Shown piece after piece: positions 55,859 to 63,713 of a DNA stretch of 64,000 nt. A program made the translations under genes and the position numbers. Positions within the stretch are counted from its first letter, which is position 1, and the number at the start of each line of letters is the position of its first letter. This stretch comes from Ilumatobacteraceae bacterium (lineage in GTDB: Bacteria > Actinomycetota > Acidimicrobiia > Acidimicrobiales > Ilumatobacteraceae): assembly GCA_025463305.1 (NCBI GenBank), contig JAOBWK010000095.1, positions 115,342 through 179,341 of the forward strand. Direction: 5' to 3'. Below the pieces are notes generated by a model. It was not told where the DNA came from. It saw nothing but the letters and a program-made list of their open reading frames with translations, and searched no databases.

Positions 55859-56052
55859 TGCACGTCTCCCTGCTGGCCCACCAGGGCGGCTGGGACGAGG
55901 CGCTGTTCGTCATCGGACCGCTGCTGTTCATCGTGTTCCTGCTCCGCACCGCCAAGAACCGTGCCCTCAAGGCCCAGCAGGACCGCCTCGATCTCCTCGA
56001 CGGGCAGGCCGCGGCGGCAACGCCGACGGTGCCGCCGACTCCCGAACCCTGA
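55858..56052 (+). CDS. Small single-pass membrane protein
   Basis: The 64-residue protein has one hydrophobic helix (about 15-31, ALFVIGPLLFIVFLLRT) followed by a charged helix AKNRALKAQQDRLDLLDG and a Pro/Thr tail. It is read between Nfu and murA and its start is overlapped by a short ORF. Function unknown. It ends five bases before the convergent murA stop. Confidence 0.6.
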   Translation: MHVSLLAHQGGWDEALFVIGPLLFIVFLLRTAKNRALKAQQDRLDLLDGQAAAATPTVPPTPEP

Positions 56053-56056
56053 CAGC

Positions 56057-57343
56057 TCAGTCGCGGGCGGGCCGCCGCTCGATGTCGGCGCCGAGTGCGC
56101 GGAGCCGGCCGACGAGGTCGTCGTAGCCACGGTCGATGTGGTGCACGCCGCTGATCACGGTCTCACCCTCGGCCGCGAGCCCGGCCACCACCAGCGCCGC
56201 GCCGGCACGGATGTCGGGGGCGCGCACCGGCGCGCCGCTGAGGTGCGGGACGCCGCGCACCACGGCGTGGTGGCCGTCGGTGCTGATGTCGGCGCCGAGG
56301 CGCTGCAGCTCCTCGACGTAGCGGAACCGGCCCGGGTAGAGGTTCTCGGTGACGATGCCGACGCCATCGGCGACGGTGAGCATCGTGACCACGAGCGGCT
56401 TGTAGTCAGTGGCGATGCCTGGGTACGGCAGGGTCGCGACGTCGGTGGCGCGCATCCGCTCCGGCGCCCACACCCCGATGCCGTCGGTCTGCGGCGTGAC
56501 GCCGAGACCCATGTCGCCGAAGCGGCGGACGAGCATCTCCATGTGCTCGATGCGCGCGTTGCGCAGCCGGATCTCGCCACCGGTGACACCGGCCGCCGCC
56601 ATGTACGTGGCGGCCTGGATGCGGTCGGGCACGACGTCGTGCACGACGGGCTTCAAGCTGCCCCGCTCCACACCGTGCACGGTGAGCGTCGACGAGCCGA
56701 TGCCCTCGATCTCCGCGCCCATCGCGACGAGGAAGTTGCACAGGTCGCCGATCTCGGGCTCGCGCGCGGCGTTGTCGATGACGGTCATGCCCTTCGCGAA
56801 CACCGCCGCGGTGAGGATGTTCTCCGTGGCGCCGACGCTGGGGAAGTCGAACGTGACGGCTGCGCCGTGCAGACGATCGGCGACGGCCTCGACGTAACCG
56901 TGCTGGATGCGGAACGTGGCGCCCATCGCCTCCAGTCCGCTCATGTGCATGTCGATGGGACGACTGCCGAAGTCGTCGCCGCCCGGCAGCGACAGGCGGA
57001 CGGTGCCGCAGCGCGTCAGCAGCGGGCCGAGGACGTTGATCGACGCGCGGATGCGCTCGACGAGCTCGTACGGCGCCACGGGTGTGAGCGCGCCGTGGTT
57101 GGTGAGCAGCAGCACGCGATCCTCGGTGGGATGCCACTCGGTGGTGACGCCGATGGCGGCGAGGAGGTCGCCCATGATGGCGACGTCGGCGATGTCGGGC
57201 ACGTTCGTGAGGGTGGTGACGCCGTCGGCCAGCAGCGTCGCCGCCATCAGCTTGAGCACCGAGTTCTTGGCGCCTGGCACCGTGATCTCACCGTGCAGAG
57301 GGCCGCTCCGACGCACGACGATGTGCTCTGAGGCTGGTTCCAT
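56057..57343 (-). CDS. murA: UDP-N-acetylglucosamine 1-carboxyvinyltransferase
   Basis: MurA makes the first committed cell-wall precursor from UDP-GlcNAc and PEP. The 428-residue protein begins with EHIVVRRSGPLHGEITVPGAKNSVLKLM and has both halves of the inverse barrel. The loop that carries the reactive Cys115 in E. coli (LPGGC) reads LPGGDD here with Asp123 at that place; as in mycobacteria and chlamydiae this substitution leaves the enzyme active but removes the fosfomycin target. The ATG at 57343 has CATACT seven bases upstream. Confidence 0.95.
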   Translation of the reverse strand: MEPASEHIVVRRSGPLHGEITVPGAKNSVLKLMAATLLADGVTTLTNVPDIADVAIMGDLLAAIGVTTEWHPTEDRVLLLTNHGALTPVAPYELVERIRASINVLGPLLTRCGTVRLSLPGGDDFGSRPIDMHMSGLEAMGATFRIQHGYVEAVADRLHGAAVTFDFPSVGATENILTAAVFAKGMTVIDNAAREPEIGDLCNFLVAMGAEIEGIGSSTLTVHGVERGSLKPVVHDVVPDRIQAATYMAAAGVTGGEIRLRNARIEHMEMLVRRFGDMGLGVTPQTDGIGVWAPERMRATDVATLPYPGIATDYKPLVVTMLTVADGVGIVTENLYPGRFRYVEELQRLGADISTDGHHAVVRGVPHLSGAPVRAPDIRAGAALVVAGLAAEGETVISGVHHIDRGYDDLVGRLRALGADIERRPARD

Positions 57344-57350
57344 GGCACTC

Positions 57351-57358
57351 AGTATGCT
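57351..57358. promoter_or_regulatory. Overlapping divergent -10 boxes of murA and MFS gene
   Basis: CATACT (57351-57356, minus) is seven bases before the murA ATG and TATGCT (57353-57358, plus) is six bases before the GTG at 57365. The two boxes share four bases in a 21-bp gap. Confidence 0.5.
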
Positions 57359-57364
57359 CCGCAT

Positions 57365-58867
57365 GTGGCACGGACCCGGCGCATCGTGCGAGAACTGCCG
57401 GCCACTCCCGACAACCTCGCCGGCGTGCTGGAACGCCGCAACGACTTCGTCGCCGAGGCCGCTGGCGAGGCTCCGAACACGTTCGTCCAGCTCGCCGGAC
57501 CGTTCACCGGATACGCCCGCACGGTCGAATCCGACGGCGCCGTCATCCGCGACACCACCAGCTACCGGCTGATCATCCCGTGGTTCGCCTGGCTGTTCGC
57601 ATGGCCCGTGCGCCGCACGCTGCGCCGGCGCGAATCGAACCCGCAGACCGGTGTGCAGCCGTGGTGGGCACCGCCCGATCGGCTCGATCCGCAGCAGGCG
57701 CTGCTGCTCGGCATCCTGGCCGCGGCATCGATGACGGCGGCCTACACGAACACGCTGTTCACCCAGACCGCCAACTACGCAGCCGAGGACTTCGGCGTCG
57801 GCAAGTTCGGCCAGGGCGTCGGCGGCGTCGTCGTCCGCATCGGCGTGGTGTGTGCCCTGCCGATCGCGTTCATGGCCGACCGCGTCGGTCGCCGCAAGAT
57901 GATCGTGCTCGCCGCATGGCTCGCCCCGATCGTCGCCTCACTCGGGGCCATCGCGCCGACGTTCCCGGCGCTGGTCGGCACCCAGGCCGTCGGCCGCCCG
58001 ATGGGCCTCGCGCTCGATCTGCTCGTCGGCGTCGCAGCCACCGAGGAGATGCCGAAGAGCAGCCGGGCCTACGCCCTCAGCGTGCTCGCGATGGCGAGCG
58101 GCCTCGGGGCCGGCATCGCCGTCATCGGCCTGCCGCTGGTGCGCATCGGCGACTCCGGCTGGCGGTTCGTCTACTTGCTGACGTTGATCTGGCTCGTGGT
58201 CGCGGCCGACCTCCGCCGACGTCTGCCGGAGACCAAGCGGTTCGAGCGTCCCCACGTCATCGCCCCGCCGCTCAACCGTCCGCGCTTCGCGCAGATCGCG
58301 GGCGTGTCGTTCTTCGCCAACCTGTTCGTCGCCCCGGCGTCGTTCTTCCAGAACCGCTACCTCGACGAGATCCGCGGCCTGTCCCCCGCCGAGGTCAGCA
58401 TCTTCACGCTCAGCACGGCGACGCCGGCCGCACTCGGGTTCGTCGTCGGTGGCAAGGTGGCCGACGTGCGCGGCCGGCGCCGTTTGCTGGTGGTCTCGTT
58501 GCCGCTGAGCACCGCACTGCTGATCTGGTCGTTCAGCGTCGGCGGCGTCGGGCTGTGGGTCGGCGCGTTCGGCGCCGGGTTCATCGGCGGCATCGCCTAC
58601 CCGGCCTTCGCCGTGTACCGCACCGAGCTGTTCCCCACCGGCAACCGTGGCCGCGCCGCCGGCCTCATCACCGCTGCAGCGCTCGTCGGCGGATCGGCCG
58701 GCCTCCTGCTCGTCGGCAAACTGCTCGACATCGGCTGGTCCTACGGCAAGGCGATGGGCCTCGTCTCGCTCGGCGAGATCATCGCCCTCGCGATCGTGAT
58801 GACCCGCTACCCCGAGACGGCGCACAAGGACCTCGACGAGCTCAACCCCGAGCCCGTCCCGATCTGA
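57365..58867 (+). CDS. Major facilitator superfamily transporter
   Basis: The 500-residue protein has a cytoplasmic N-terminal part of about 100 residues and twelve predicted helices with the MFS loop motif MADRVGRRKMIV between helices 2 and 3 and KVADVRGRRRLLVV between helices 8 and 9, plus RRLPETKRFE after helix 6. It resembles the metabolite/proton symporter-sugar porter groups. Substrate unknown. The start is set by TATGCT six bases upstream. Confidence 0.85.
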   Translation: MARTRRIVRELPATPDNLAGVLERRNDFVAEAAGEAPNTFVQLAGPFTGYARTVESDGAVIRDTTSYRLIIPWFAWLFAWPVRRTLRRRESNPQTGVQPWWAPPDRLDPQQALLLGILAAASMTAAYTNTLFTQTANYAAEDFGVGKFGQGVGGVVVRIGVVCALPIAFMADRVGRRKMIVLAAWLAPIVASLGAIAPTFPALVGTQAVGRPMGLALDLLVGVAATEEMPKSSRAYALSVLAMASGLGAGIAVIGLPLVRIGDSGWRFVYLLTLIWLVVAADLRRRLPETKRFERPHVIAPPLNRPRFAQIAGVSFFANLFVAPASFFQNRYLDEIRGLSPAEVSIFTLSTATPAALGFVVGGKVADVRGRRRLLVVSLPLSTALLIWSFSVGGVGLWVGAFGAGFIGGIAYPAFAVYRTELFPTGNRGRAAGLITAAALVGGSAGLLLVGKLLDIGWSYGKAMGLVSLGEIIALAIVMTRYPETAHKDLDELNPEPVPI

Positions 58868-58933
58868 GTCCGCCAGATGCGGGCCGAGTCACGCTCACCG
58901 AGTCCGCGGTCCAGGGGCAGCGAGACTGTGGCT

Positions 58934-59215
58934 GTGCCGCACGTGCTGATCATCCACCGGGTCGCCGACTACGACGCGTGGAAGGCCGTGTTCGACGCCG
59001 CCGCAGGGATCAGACGCGACGCCGGCGAGCGTCACTACGAGCTGCTCGCTGCCGAGGACGATCCCGCGCACATCGTGCACTACTCGGAGTGGACCGACCT
59101 CGCATCGGCGCGTGCGTTCTTCGAATCCGCCGAGCTCGTCGAGATCCGTCGGCAGGCGGGGGTGCATGCGCCGACGTTCCACTACCTCGACGAGCTCGAG
59201 ACCGGCACGCTCTGA
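58934..59215 (+). CDS. Antibiotic-biosynthesis-monooxygenase-like (ABM) protein
   Basis: The 93-residue protein starts VPHVLIIHRVADYDAWKAVFDAAAG and has the ferredoxin-like alpha-beta fold of the ABM/dimeric barrel group (HYSEWTDLASARAFFESAELVEIRRQAG). Members oxidise small aromatics or simply bind them. The GTG at 58934 has GAGACT six bases upstream; GTG at 58928 is an alternative. It lies 66 bp after the MFS stop. Confidence 0.7.
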   Translation: MPHVLIIHRVADYDAWKAVFDAAAGIRRDAGERHYELLAAEDDPAHIVHYSEWTDLASARAFFESAELVEIRRQAGVHAPTFHYLDELETGTL

Positions 59216-59236
59216 GCGAGGCCGACCCGCGACGGC

Positions 59237-59836
59237 TCAGCCGAGGGTGGGCAGCCAGTCGATGACGGCGGCGGCGATGGCCGTGTCGGCGCCCTTGAGG
59301 TCGTGGCCCTTGCCCTCGAGCCACACGTGGGTGACGGCTCCGGGGATGGTGGCCGTCCACTGCTCGAGCTCGGCGGGGGTGCCGAACGCGTCGCGCGTGC
59401 CGCTGATGAACAGACACGGCACGGTGAGCCGCGGCAGGTGCTCGACGCGCAGGTTCTCCGGCTTGCCCGGCGGGTGCAGCGGGTAGCAGATCAGCACGAG
59501 CCCGGCGACGGGCAACGCCTCTCCGGTGTCGCCCGGGCTGCCGGCGGCCGCCGCCATCGTGCACATCCGGCCACCCATCGACCGGCCGCCGAGCACGAGC
59601 TTGCCGGTCTTCGTCTTCAGCGACGTGGCCAGGTCGGTGGCCTCGGCGCGCACCGCGTCGATCAGCACCGGCGCACGATCCGGGGCCCGCTTGCCCGCCT
59701 TGCGGTACGGGAAGTCGGCGCGCCGCACGGACAGCGGCTGCAGCGCCGTGGCGAGGTTCACCAGCGACGGGTGCTCGCAGCTCGTGCCCGCGCCGGGGAA
59801 CAGCAGCACGCCCTTGACGTTCCGCGTGGCCTTCAC
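59237..59836 (-). CDS. Small alpha/beta hydrolase (KANL3/Tex30-like)
   Basis: The 199-residue protein has GVLLFPGAGTSCEHPSL at the oxyanion site, nucleophile GGRSMGG, Asp in ISGTRDAFG and His in GKGHDLKG. It resembles the dienelactone-hydrolase-like KANL3/Tex30 group. The GTG start overlaps the J-domain gene stop by four bases (GTGA), so translation is coupled. Confidence 0.8.
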   Translation of the reverse strand: MKATRNVKGVLLFPGAGTSCEHPSLVNLATALQPLSVRRADFPYRKAGKRAPDRAPVLIDAVRAEATDLATSLKTKTGKLVLGGRSMGGRMCTMAAAAGSPGDTGEALPVAGLVLICYPLHPPGKPENLRVEHLPRLTVPCLFISGTRDAFGTPAELEQWTATIPGAVTHVWLEGKGHDLKGADTAIAAAVIDWLPTLG

Positions 59837-60525
59837 GGCAGCAGGATCTTGCGCGCTTCGGAGAGGTCGCCGATGGCCTTGCTGGCCTCCACCTCGTCGC
59901 CGCCGTGGTCGGGGTGCACCAGGCGCAACGCATCGCGGTAGGCCGCCATCACTTCCTTCTTGGTGACCTTGCCCGTACCGAGCGGGAAGCCGAACAGATC
60001 GAGGGCCCAGGCGCGCGGATCGGCCATCGCCGCCAGCGACGTCGCCGAGCTGCCCGCGAGGTGAGCGATGAACGACGGCCCGATCGGCCCCTTCCAACGC
60101 ATCGCCTTCTTGATCACGGGCACCAGCTGATGGCGGGCGACGGCGTCGAGCCGCTCGAGCGCGTAGATGGCGCCGAGCACCTGCACCAGCCCGCTGCCGT
60201 TGCTGTCGAAGCTGAAGTGCACGCTCTCGCCCTCGCCCTCCAGCCGGTGGCGGCTGACGCCGAGACCGTGGCGGTCGACCTGGAAGCGGTGCCGCAGCCG
60301 GGGCTGCACGACCCGCTCGCCGTGATCGACCTGGGCGACGAGGCGGTGCACGTCGGCGAGCAGATCGGGGTCCACGTCGTCGAGATGGGCGGCGACGACC
60401 GCGCCCAGGAGCAGCCCGCCGAAGCCGGGAGCCGGGTCGACGGGGAGGATCAGGTTGCCGAGCGAGACCCGACGGGTGGGCGTGACGGGGCGCGAGTGCC
60501 ACACCTCCAGCTCGGCCAACAGCAT
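59833..60525 (-). CDS. Protein with C-terminal J domain
   Basis: The 230-residue protein ends in a J domain (about 190-230): KVTKKEVMAAYRDALRLVHPDHGGDEVEASKAIGDLSEARKIL with the HPD motif that stimulates Hsp70. The first 185 residues are not a recognised domain. Having the J domain at the very end is unusual; canonical DnaJ proteins have it at the start. The ATG at 60525 follows TAGGTT by six bases. Confidence 0.75.
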   Translation of the reverse strand: MLLAELEVWHSRPVTPTRRVSLGNLILPVDPAPGFGGLLLGAVVAAHLDDVDPDLLADVHRLVAQVDHGERVVQPRLRHRFQVDRHGLGVSRHRLEGEGESVHFSFDSNGSGLVQVLGAIYALERLDAVARHQLVPVIKKAMRWKGPIGPSFIAHLAGSSATSLAAMADPRAWALDLFGFPLGTGKVTKKEVMAAYRDALRLVHPDHGGDEVEASKAIGDLSEARKILLP

Positions 60526-60531
60526 GCCGCC

Positions 60532-60537
60532 AACCTA
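60532..60537 (-). promoter_or_regulatory. -10 box TAGGTT of the J-domain gene
   Basis: TAGGTT on the minus strand lies six bases before the ATG at 60525, in the 19-bp gap to the next gene. Confidence 0.5.
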
Positions 60538-60544
60538 CAAGCGG

Positions 60545-61318
60545 CTAGATCAGCGGGCGTAGTAGATCGTGCAGTGCCTCGGCGATGGGCTGCACCTCTT
60601 CGTCCTCGGCGTCGTCGGCCAGGGCATCGGCGAGCTGCTCGGCGAGCTCGCACGTCTTGCGCCACACCCGCAGCTCCACGCCGCGCGGCGGGCGATCGGG
60701 ATCGGCGATCTCCAACGCCTCGAGCAGCTTCTCCAGCCCGTCGGCGTCGAGGTGGTCGCGGCGCAGTCGCTCGCCGGCGAGGAAGAAGCTGTTCAGGCTC
60801 TCGAACGGCACGATGTCGCCATCGGGACCGTCGTTGATGACCGGGATCATCTCGCCGGACTCGACCTCGTCGAGGATGTCGTCGACCGGGCCCTCGTCGG
60901 TGGTGGGCACGGTGAGCACGCCGGCCTCGAACCGGAACGGGATGCCGGCGCCCTGCAGCGACTCCGTGACGAGCGAGCGCTCGAGGTCGGCCCACTCGGT
61001 GAGGTCGTAGTCGGTGACGGGCGCGTCGGGCACGAAGTCGCGCGGTGCAGCGGCGACGGGGTTGCCGTCCTCGTCCAGCTCGACCTCGACCGCTTCGGGA
61101 GCCGGGGCGATCTGCAACCGCTCCTCGAGCTCGGCGAAGATCGCGTCGGTCTGCTCCTCCGCCTCGGGCGGGATCACCAACTCGATGTCGTCCCAGGTGT
61201 GGGGGATCTCGGCGTCGGCCAGCGCGGACGCCAGCTCGGCCTGTTGATCGAAGTCCCAACCACTCAGGTCGTAGAACACCTTGGCGGCCTCGGGGTCGGA
61301 TGGGTTCCACTCGCTCAC
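60545..61318 (-). CDS. Protein with duplicated DUF2007-like domains
   Basis: The 257-residue acidic protein contains two related units, YDLSGWDFDQQAELASALADAEIPHTW (about 16-70) and YDLTEWADLERSLVTESLQGAGIPFRF (about 103-160), each with a later VIPP or VPTT element and a DDI-like acidic helix. This pattern resembles DUF2007 (putative signal-transducing) domains. The rest has a helical C-terminal region. The GTG at 61318 has TAGGTT seven bases upstream. Confidence 0.7.
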   Translation of the reverse strand: MSEWNPSDPEAAKVFYDLSGWDFDQQAELASALADAEIPHTWDDIELVIPPEAEEQTDAIFAELEERLQIAPAPEAVEVELDEDGNPVAAAPRDFVPDAPVTDYDLTEWADLERSLVTESLQGAGIPFRFEAGVLTVPTTDEGPVDDILDEVESGEMIPVINDGPDGDIVPFESLNSFFLAGERLRRDHLDADGLEKLLEALEIADPDRPPRGVELRVWRKTCELAEQLADALADDAEDEEVQPIAEALHDLLRPLI

Positions 61319-61323
61319 GCGGG

Positions 61324-63159
61324 TCAACCTACCCGGGCATGCTCCCCGATGAGACCCTCCTCGCCGAAGCACTCGGCGATGAAGGCCCCCATCCGCCGGT
61401 ATTCGTCGAGCTGGTTCTCGCGCTGGCGGAACCCGTGGCCCTCGCCGGGATAGATCACGAGAGCGACGATGCCGCCGGCCATCGCGATGTTCGCCGCCAT
61501 CTCGCGGCTCTGCTCGACGGGCACGACCGGATCGGCGTCGCCATGGAGCATCAGCAGCGGCGTTCGGATGCGCGCCGCGAAGTGCACCGGCGAACGATCG
61601 ATGTACGGCCCGTCCGTCGGGCGTCCCGCAGGGATGGGCCCGACGAGGTGGTGGGTGTAGTGCCGCTCGAAGCGGTGGCTTCGCTCGGCGAGGTCGACCA
61701 GGTCGGTGACCGGATACGACGCGATCGCGGCAGCGGCGATGTCGGGCGCGGCTGCCACCACACCGAGCACCGTGAACCCGCCGGCCGAGCCGCCCACCAT
61801 CACCGTGCGCGCCGCGGTGCCCCAGCCCATCCGTTGGGCGTGCTCGACGACATCGACGACATCGGCGACGTCGAGCACGCCCCAACCGCCGTTCATCGCC
61901 TGCTGGTACGCGCGGCCGTGGCCGGTGGAGCCACGATGATCGACGACGAGCACGTTGAAGCCCTGCGCCCGCCAGTACGCCACCCGCGGCATGAACGTCA
62001 CCATCCACTGGTCGGTCGGACCACCGTGGACGAAGCACATCAGCCGGTCGGTGGGGGCGTCGGCGCGGTAGAGCCGAGCGTGCACCGCCGTGCCGTCTCG
62101 TGCCGGCACCGCGAGCAGCTCTGGCTCGGCGAGCACCTCGTCCGCCCACTCCGCCGACGGCCCGACATCCACGACCGTCCGCTCCCACGTCGTCGTGTGC
62201 GTCGCATCCGTCGTCGAGTCGTAGACGACGACCTGGGTGGGGGTGCGCGCACCGGTGCGCAGCGCGGCGAGGCGGTGGCCCGCCCACGACAGCTGGCCGT
62301 GCGCGCCGCGGGCGATCTCGAGCACCTCGCCCGTGGCGACGTCGATGACGCACAACCGCCCGAAGCCGCGCTCGTTGCGCGTGAAGGCGATCCGCATGCC
62401 GTCGTCGGACACGGCGATGCTGCGCTGGCCGAGGCCCCATGACGGCCCGGCGTGCTCGAACGGCTCGTCCACCAATGGGCTCTCGCCGACCCACACGTTG
62501 TTCCAGCCCGTGTCGTCGCGCACGCACACGAGGCGCCCGTCGGGCATGGTGCGCGGCTGCTGGACCGCGCCGACGGGTCGGATGTCGGTGAGCCGATCGC
62601 CGTCGGCACTGATGCGGCAGATGCGCGAAGCGTCCCAGGCCATGTCGGGAACGTTCCACGCCTGCCACAGCACGCCACCGTCGGGCTGCACCCACGGGTC
62701 GAAGCAGAAGTCGGCCGATCCGTCGTCGAGCCGGCGCGCCTCGGTGCCGTCGAACGGCTGGCACCAGACCTCGCGCTGATCGACGACGTACACCACCGCG
62801 TCCCCCGCCGACGAGCACGCCGGCGCCTGGGCGGCGCGCTCCGGCGTCAGGTCGGTGATGCGAACGGCGTCCGATCCGGCCAGCGGATGGCGCCACAGGT
62901 TCCCGTCGGCGCCGACGTACACGACCGCGTCCGATGCGGGTGTCCACGCGAAGCAGCCGCCGCCGAGTCCTCGCCCGGTGCGTGGCGCGGGTGATGCGGA
63001 CGTCGTGAGGCGCTGCGGCACACCGTCGAAGCGCGAGACCATCAGCATCGACTCGCCGCCGGCCGAGCGTGCGTACGCCAGCGCTTCGCCGTCGGGCGAC
63101 AGGCGCGGCTCGGTGAGATCCGCACCGCCGATGCAGCGTTCGGGCGGGATCGCGACCAT
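61324..63159 (-). CDS. S9-family peptidase (prolyl oligopeptidase/acyl-peptidase type)
   Basis: The 611-residue protein has an N-terminal beta-propeller (about 1-360, with repeated WVxxDG-type strands) and a C-terminal alpha/beta hydrolase domain with VDHRGSTGHGR, the nucleophile in GGSAGG, Asp in HGDADPVVP and His in GEGHGF. Such peptidases cleave short peptides after proline or remove acyl-amino acids. It seems cytoplasmic, as no signal peptide is visible. The ATG at 63159 has TACATT six bases upstream. Confidence 0.9.
   Translation of the reverse strand: MVAIPPERCIGGADLTEPRLSPDGEALAYARSAGGESMLMVSRFDGVPQRLTTSASPAPRTGRGLGGGCFAWTPASDAVVYVGADGNLWRHPLAGSDAVRITDLTPERAAQAPACSSAGDAVVYVVDQREVWCQPFDGTEARRLDDGSADFCFDPWVQPDGGVLWQAWNVPDMAWDASRICRISADGDRLTDIRPVGAVQQPRTMPDGRLVCVRDDTGWNNVWVGESPLVDEPFEHAGPSWGLGQRSIAVSDDGMRIAFTRNERGFGRLCVIDVATGEVLEIARGAHGQLSWAGHRLAALRTGARTPTQVVVYDSTTDATHTTTWERTVVDVGPSAEWADEVLAEPELLAVPARDGTAVHARLYRADAPTDRLMCFVHGGPTDQWMVTFMPRVAYWRAQGFNVLVVDHRGSTGHGRAYQQAMNGGWGVLDVADVVDVVEHAQRMGWGTAARTVMVGGSAGGFTVLGVVAAAPDIAAAAIASYPVTDLVDLAERSHRFERHYTHHLVGPIPAGRPTDGPYIDRSPVHFAARIRTPLLMLHGDADPVVPVEQSREMAANIAMAGGIVALVIYPGEGHGFRQRENQLDEYRRMGAFIAECFGEEGLIGEHARVG
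61326..61331 (-). promoter_or_regulatory. -10 box TAGGTT of the DUF2007-like gene
   Basis: TAGGTT on the minus strand lies seven bases before the GTG at 61318 and inside the last codons of the peptidase gene. Confidence 0.5.
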
Positions 63160-63165
63160 GGCCCG

Positions 63166-63171
63166 AATGTA
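63166..63171 (-). promoter_or_regulatory. -10 box TACATT of the peptidase gene
   Basis: TACATT on the minus strand lies six bases before the ATG at 63159. Confidence 0.5.
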
Positions 63172-63280
63172 CCGGGCACCCTCGCCGCACACCGTCGATA
63201 AATCGCTTGCAGCGGCGTCGGCTGCGCTGGCACACTCCCTCCGGCTTCGTGTGAAGCCCCGACGCCGAAGGAGGTGCCCC

Positions 63281-63343
63281 ATGACGATGACCAACGACCT
63301 CACCTGCCGTGACGGCGCGCCGGCGTCCACCCGCGTCCGCTGA
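63281..63343 (+). CDS. 20-residue small ORF with a strong ribosome-binding site
   Basis: The ATG at 63281 is preceded by GAAGGAGGTG (63267-63276), the best Shine-Dalgarno sequence in the window, spaced four bases from the start. The product is MTMTNDLTCRDGAPASTRVR. It may be a leader peptide for the next frame, 163 bp downstream. No database family is recalled. Confidence 0.45.
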   Translation: MTMTNDLTCRDGAPASTRVR

Positions 63344-63506
63344 GCCACCCGCTCGCCACGCGGCGACCACTGCCCCGTGTCGTCCACCGATCGGCACCGG
63401 CGCGTCCACACCCACCAGCCCGAGCAGCAGCGCGTGCGCTCGCTCTCGCGTGCCCGAACACCCGACAGAACCGCCCGATCCCGGGCGCCATCCCGAAAGG
63501 ACCATC

Positions 63507-63641
63507 GTGAACAGCTTTCGCGAGGCCACCATGTCCCTGCAGCTCATCCGTGACCACCACGACCACCTCCGTCGCGAGGCCGGCCGGTCACGCCTGTACC
63601 GCGAGGCCAAACGATTGCGTGCGCACCGGCGCACGCCCTGA
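63507..63641 (+). CDS. 44-residue basic small ORF
   Basis: The GTG at 63507 has AAAGGA upstream (63496-63501). The product starts VNSFREATMSLQLIRDHHDH and is highly basic and probably helical (LRREAGRSRLYREAKRLRAHRR). Codon use is unremarkable. It could be a nucleic-acid-binding or regulatory small protein. An internal ATG at 63531 is an alternative start. Confidence 0.5.
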   Translation: MNSFREATMSLQLIRDHHDHLRREAGRSRLYREAKRLRAHRRTP

Positions 63642-63700
63642 GTGAACCAACCCGATGCCCACGCCCAGGAGCCTCCTGAAGCGCAAGCAGACCCGAGAGC

Positions 63701-63706
63701 TATGGT
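63701..63706 (+). promoter_or_regulatory. -10 box TATGGT of glpX
   Basis: TATGGT lies seven bases before the ATG at 63714, without a ribosome-binding site. Confidence 0.5.
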
Positions 63707-63713
63707 TGCGGTC

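Larger units (their letters stand above)
63172..63713 (+). other. Leader region with short ORFs before glpX
   Basis: The 542-bp gap between the divergent peptidase and glpX genes holds no long gene. It has an AT-rich stretch at 63206-63214 that may be a promoter (GATAAATCG), two short frames with strong ribosome-binding sites (63281 and 63507), and the glpX -10 box at its end. Bases 63344-63506 show no recognisable feature. Confidence 0.5.

Noticed and set aside
63309..63641. A 110-residue frame that includes the 44-residue ORF
   Set aside because: The first part is Pro/Arg/Ser-rich with no start signal, whereas the GTG at 63507 has a ribosome-binding site.
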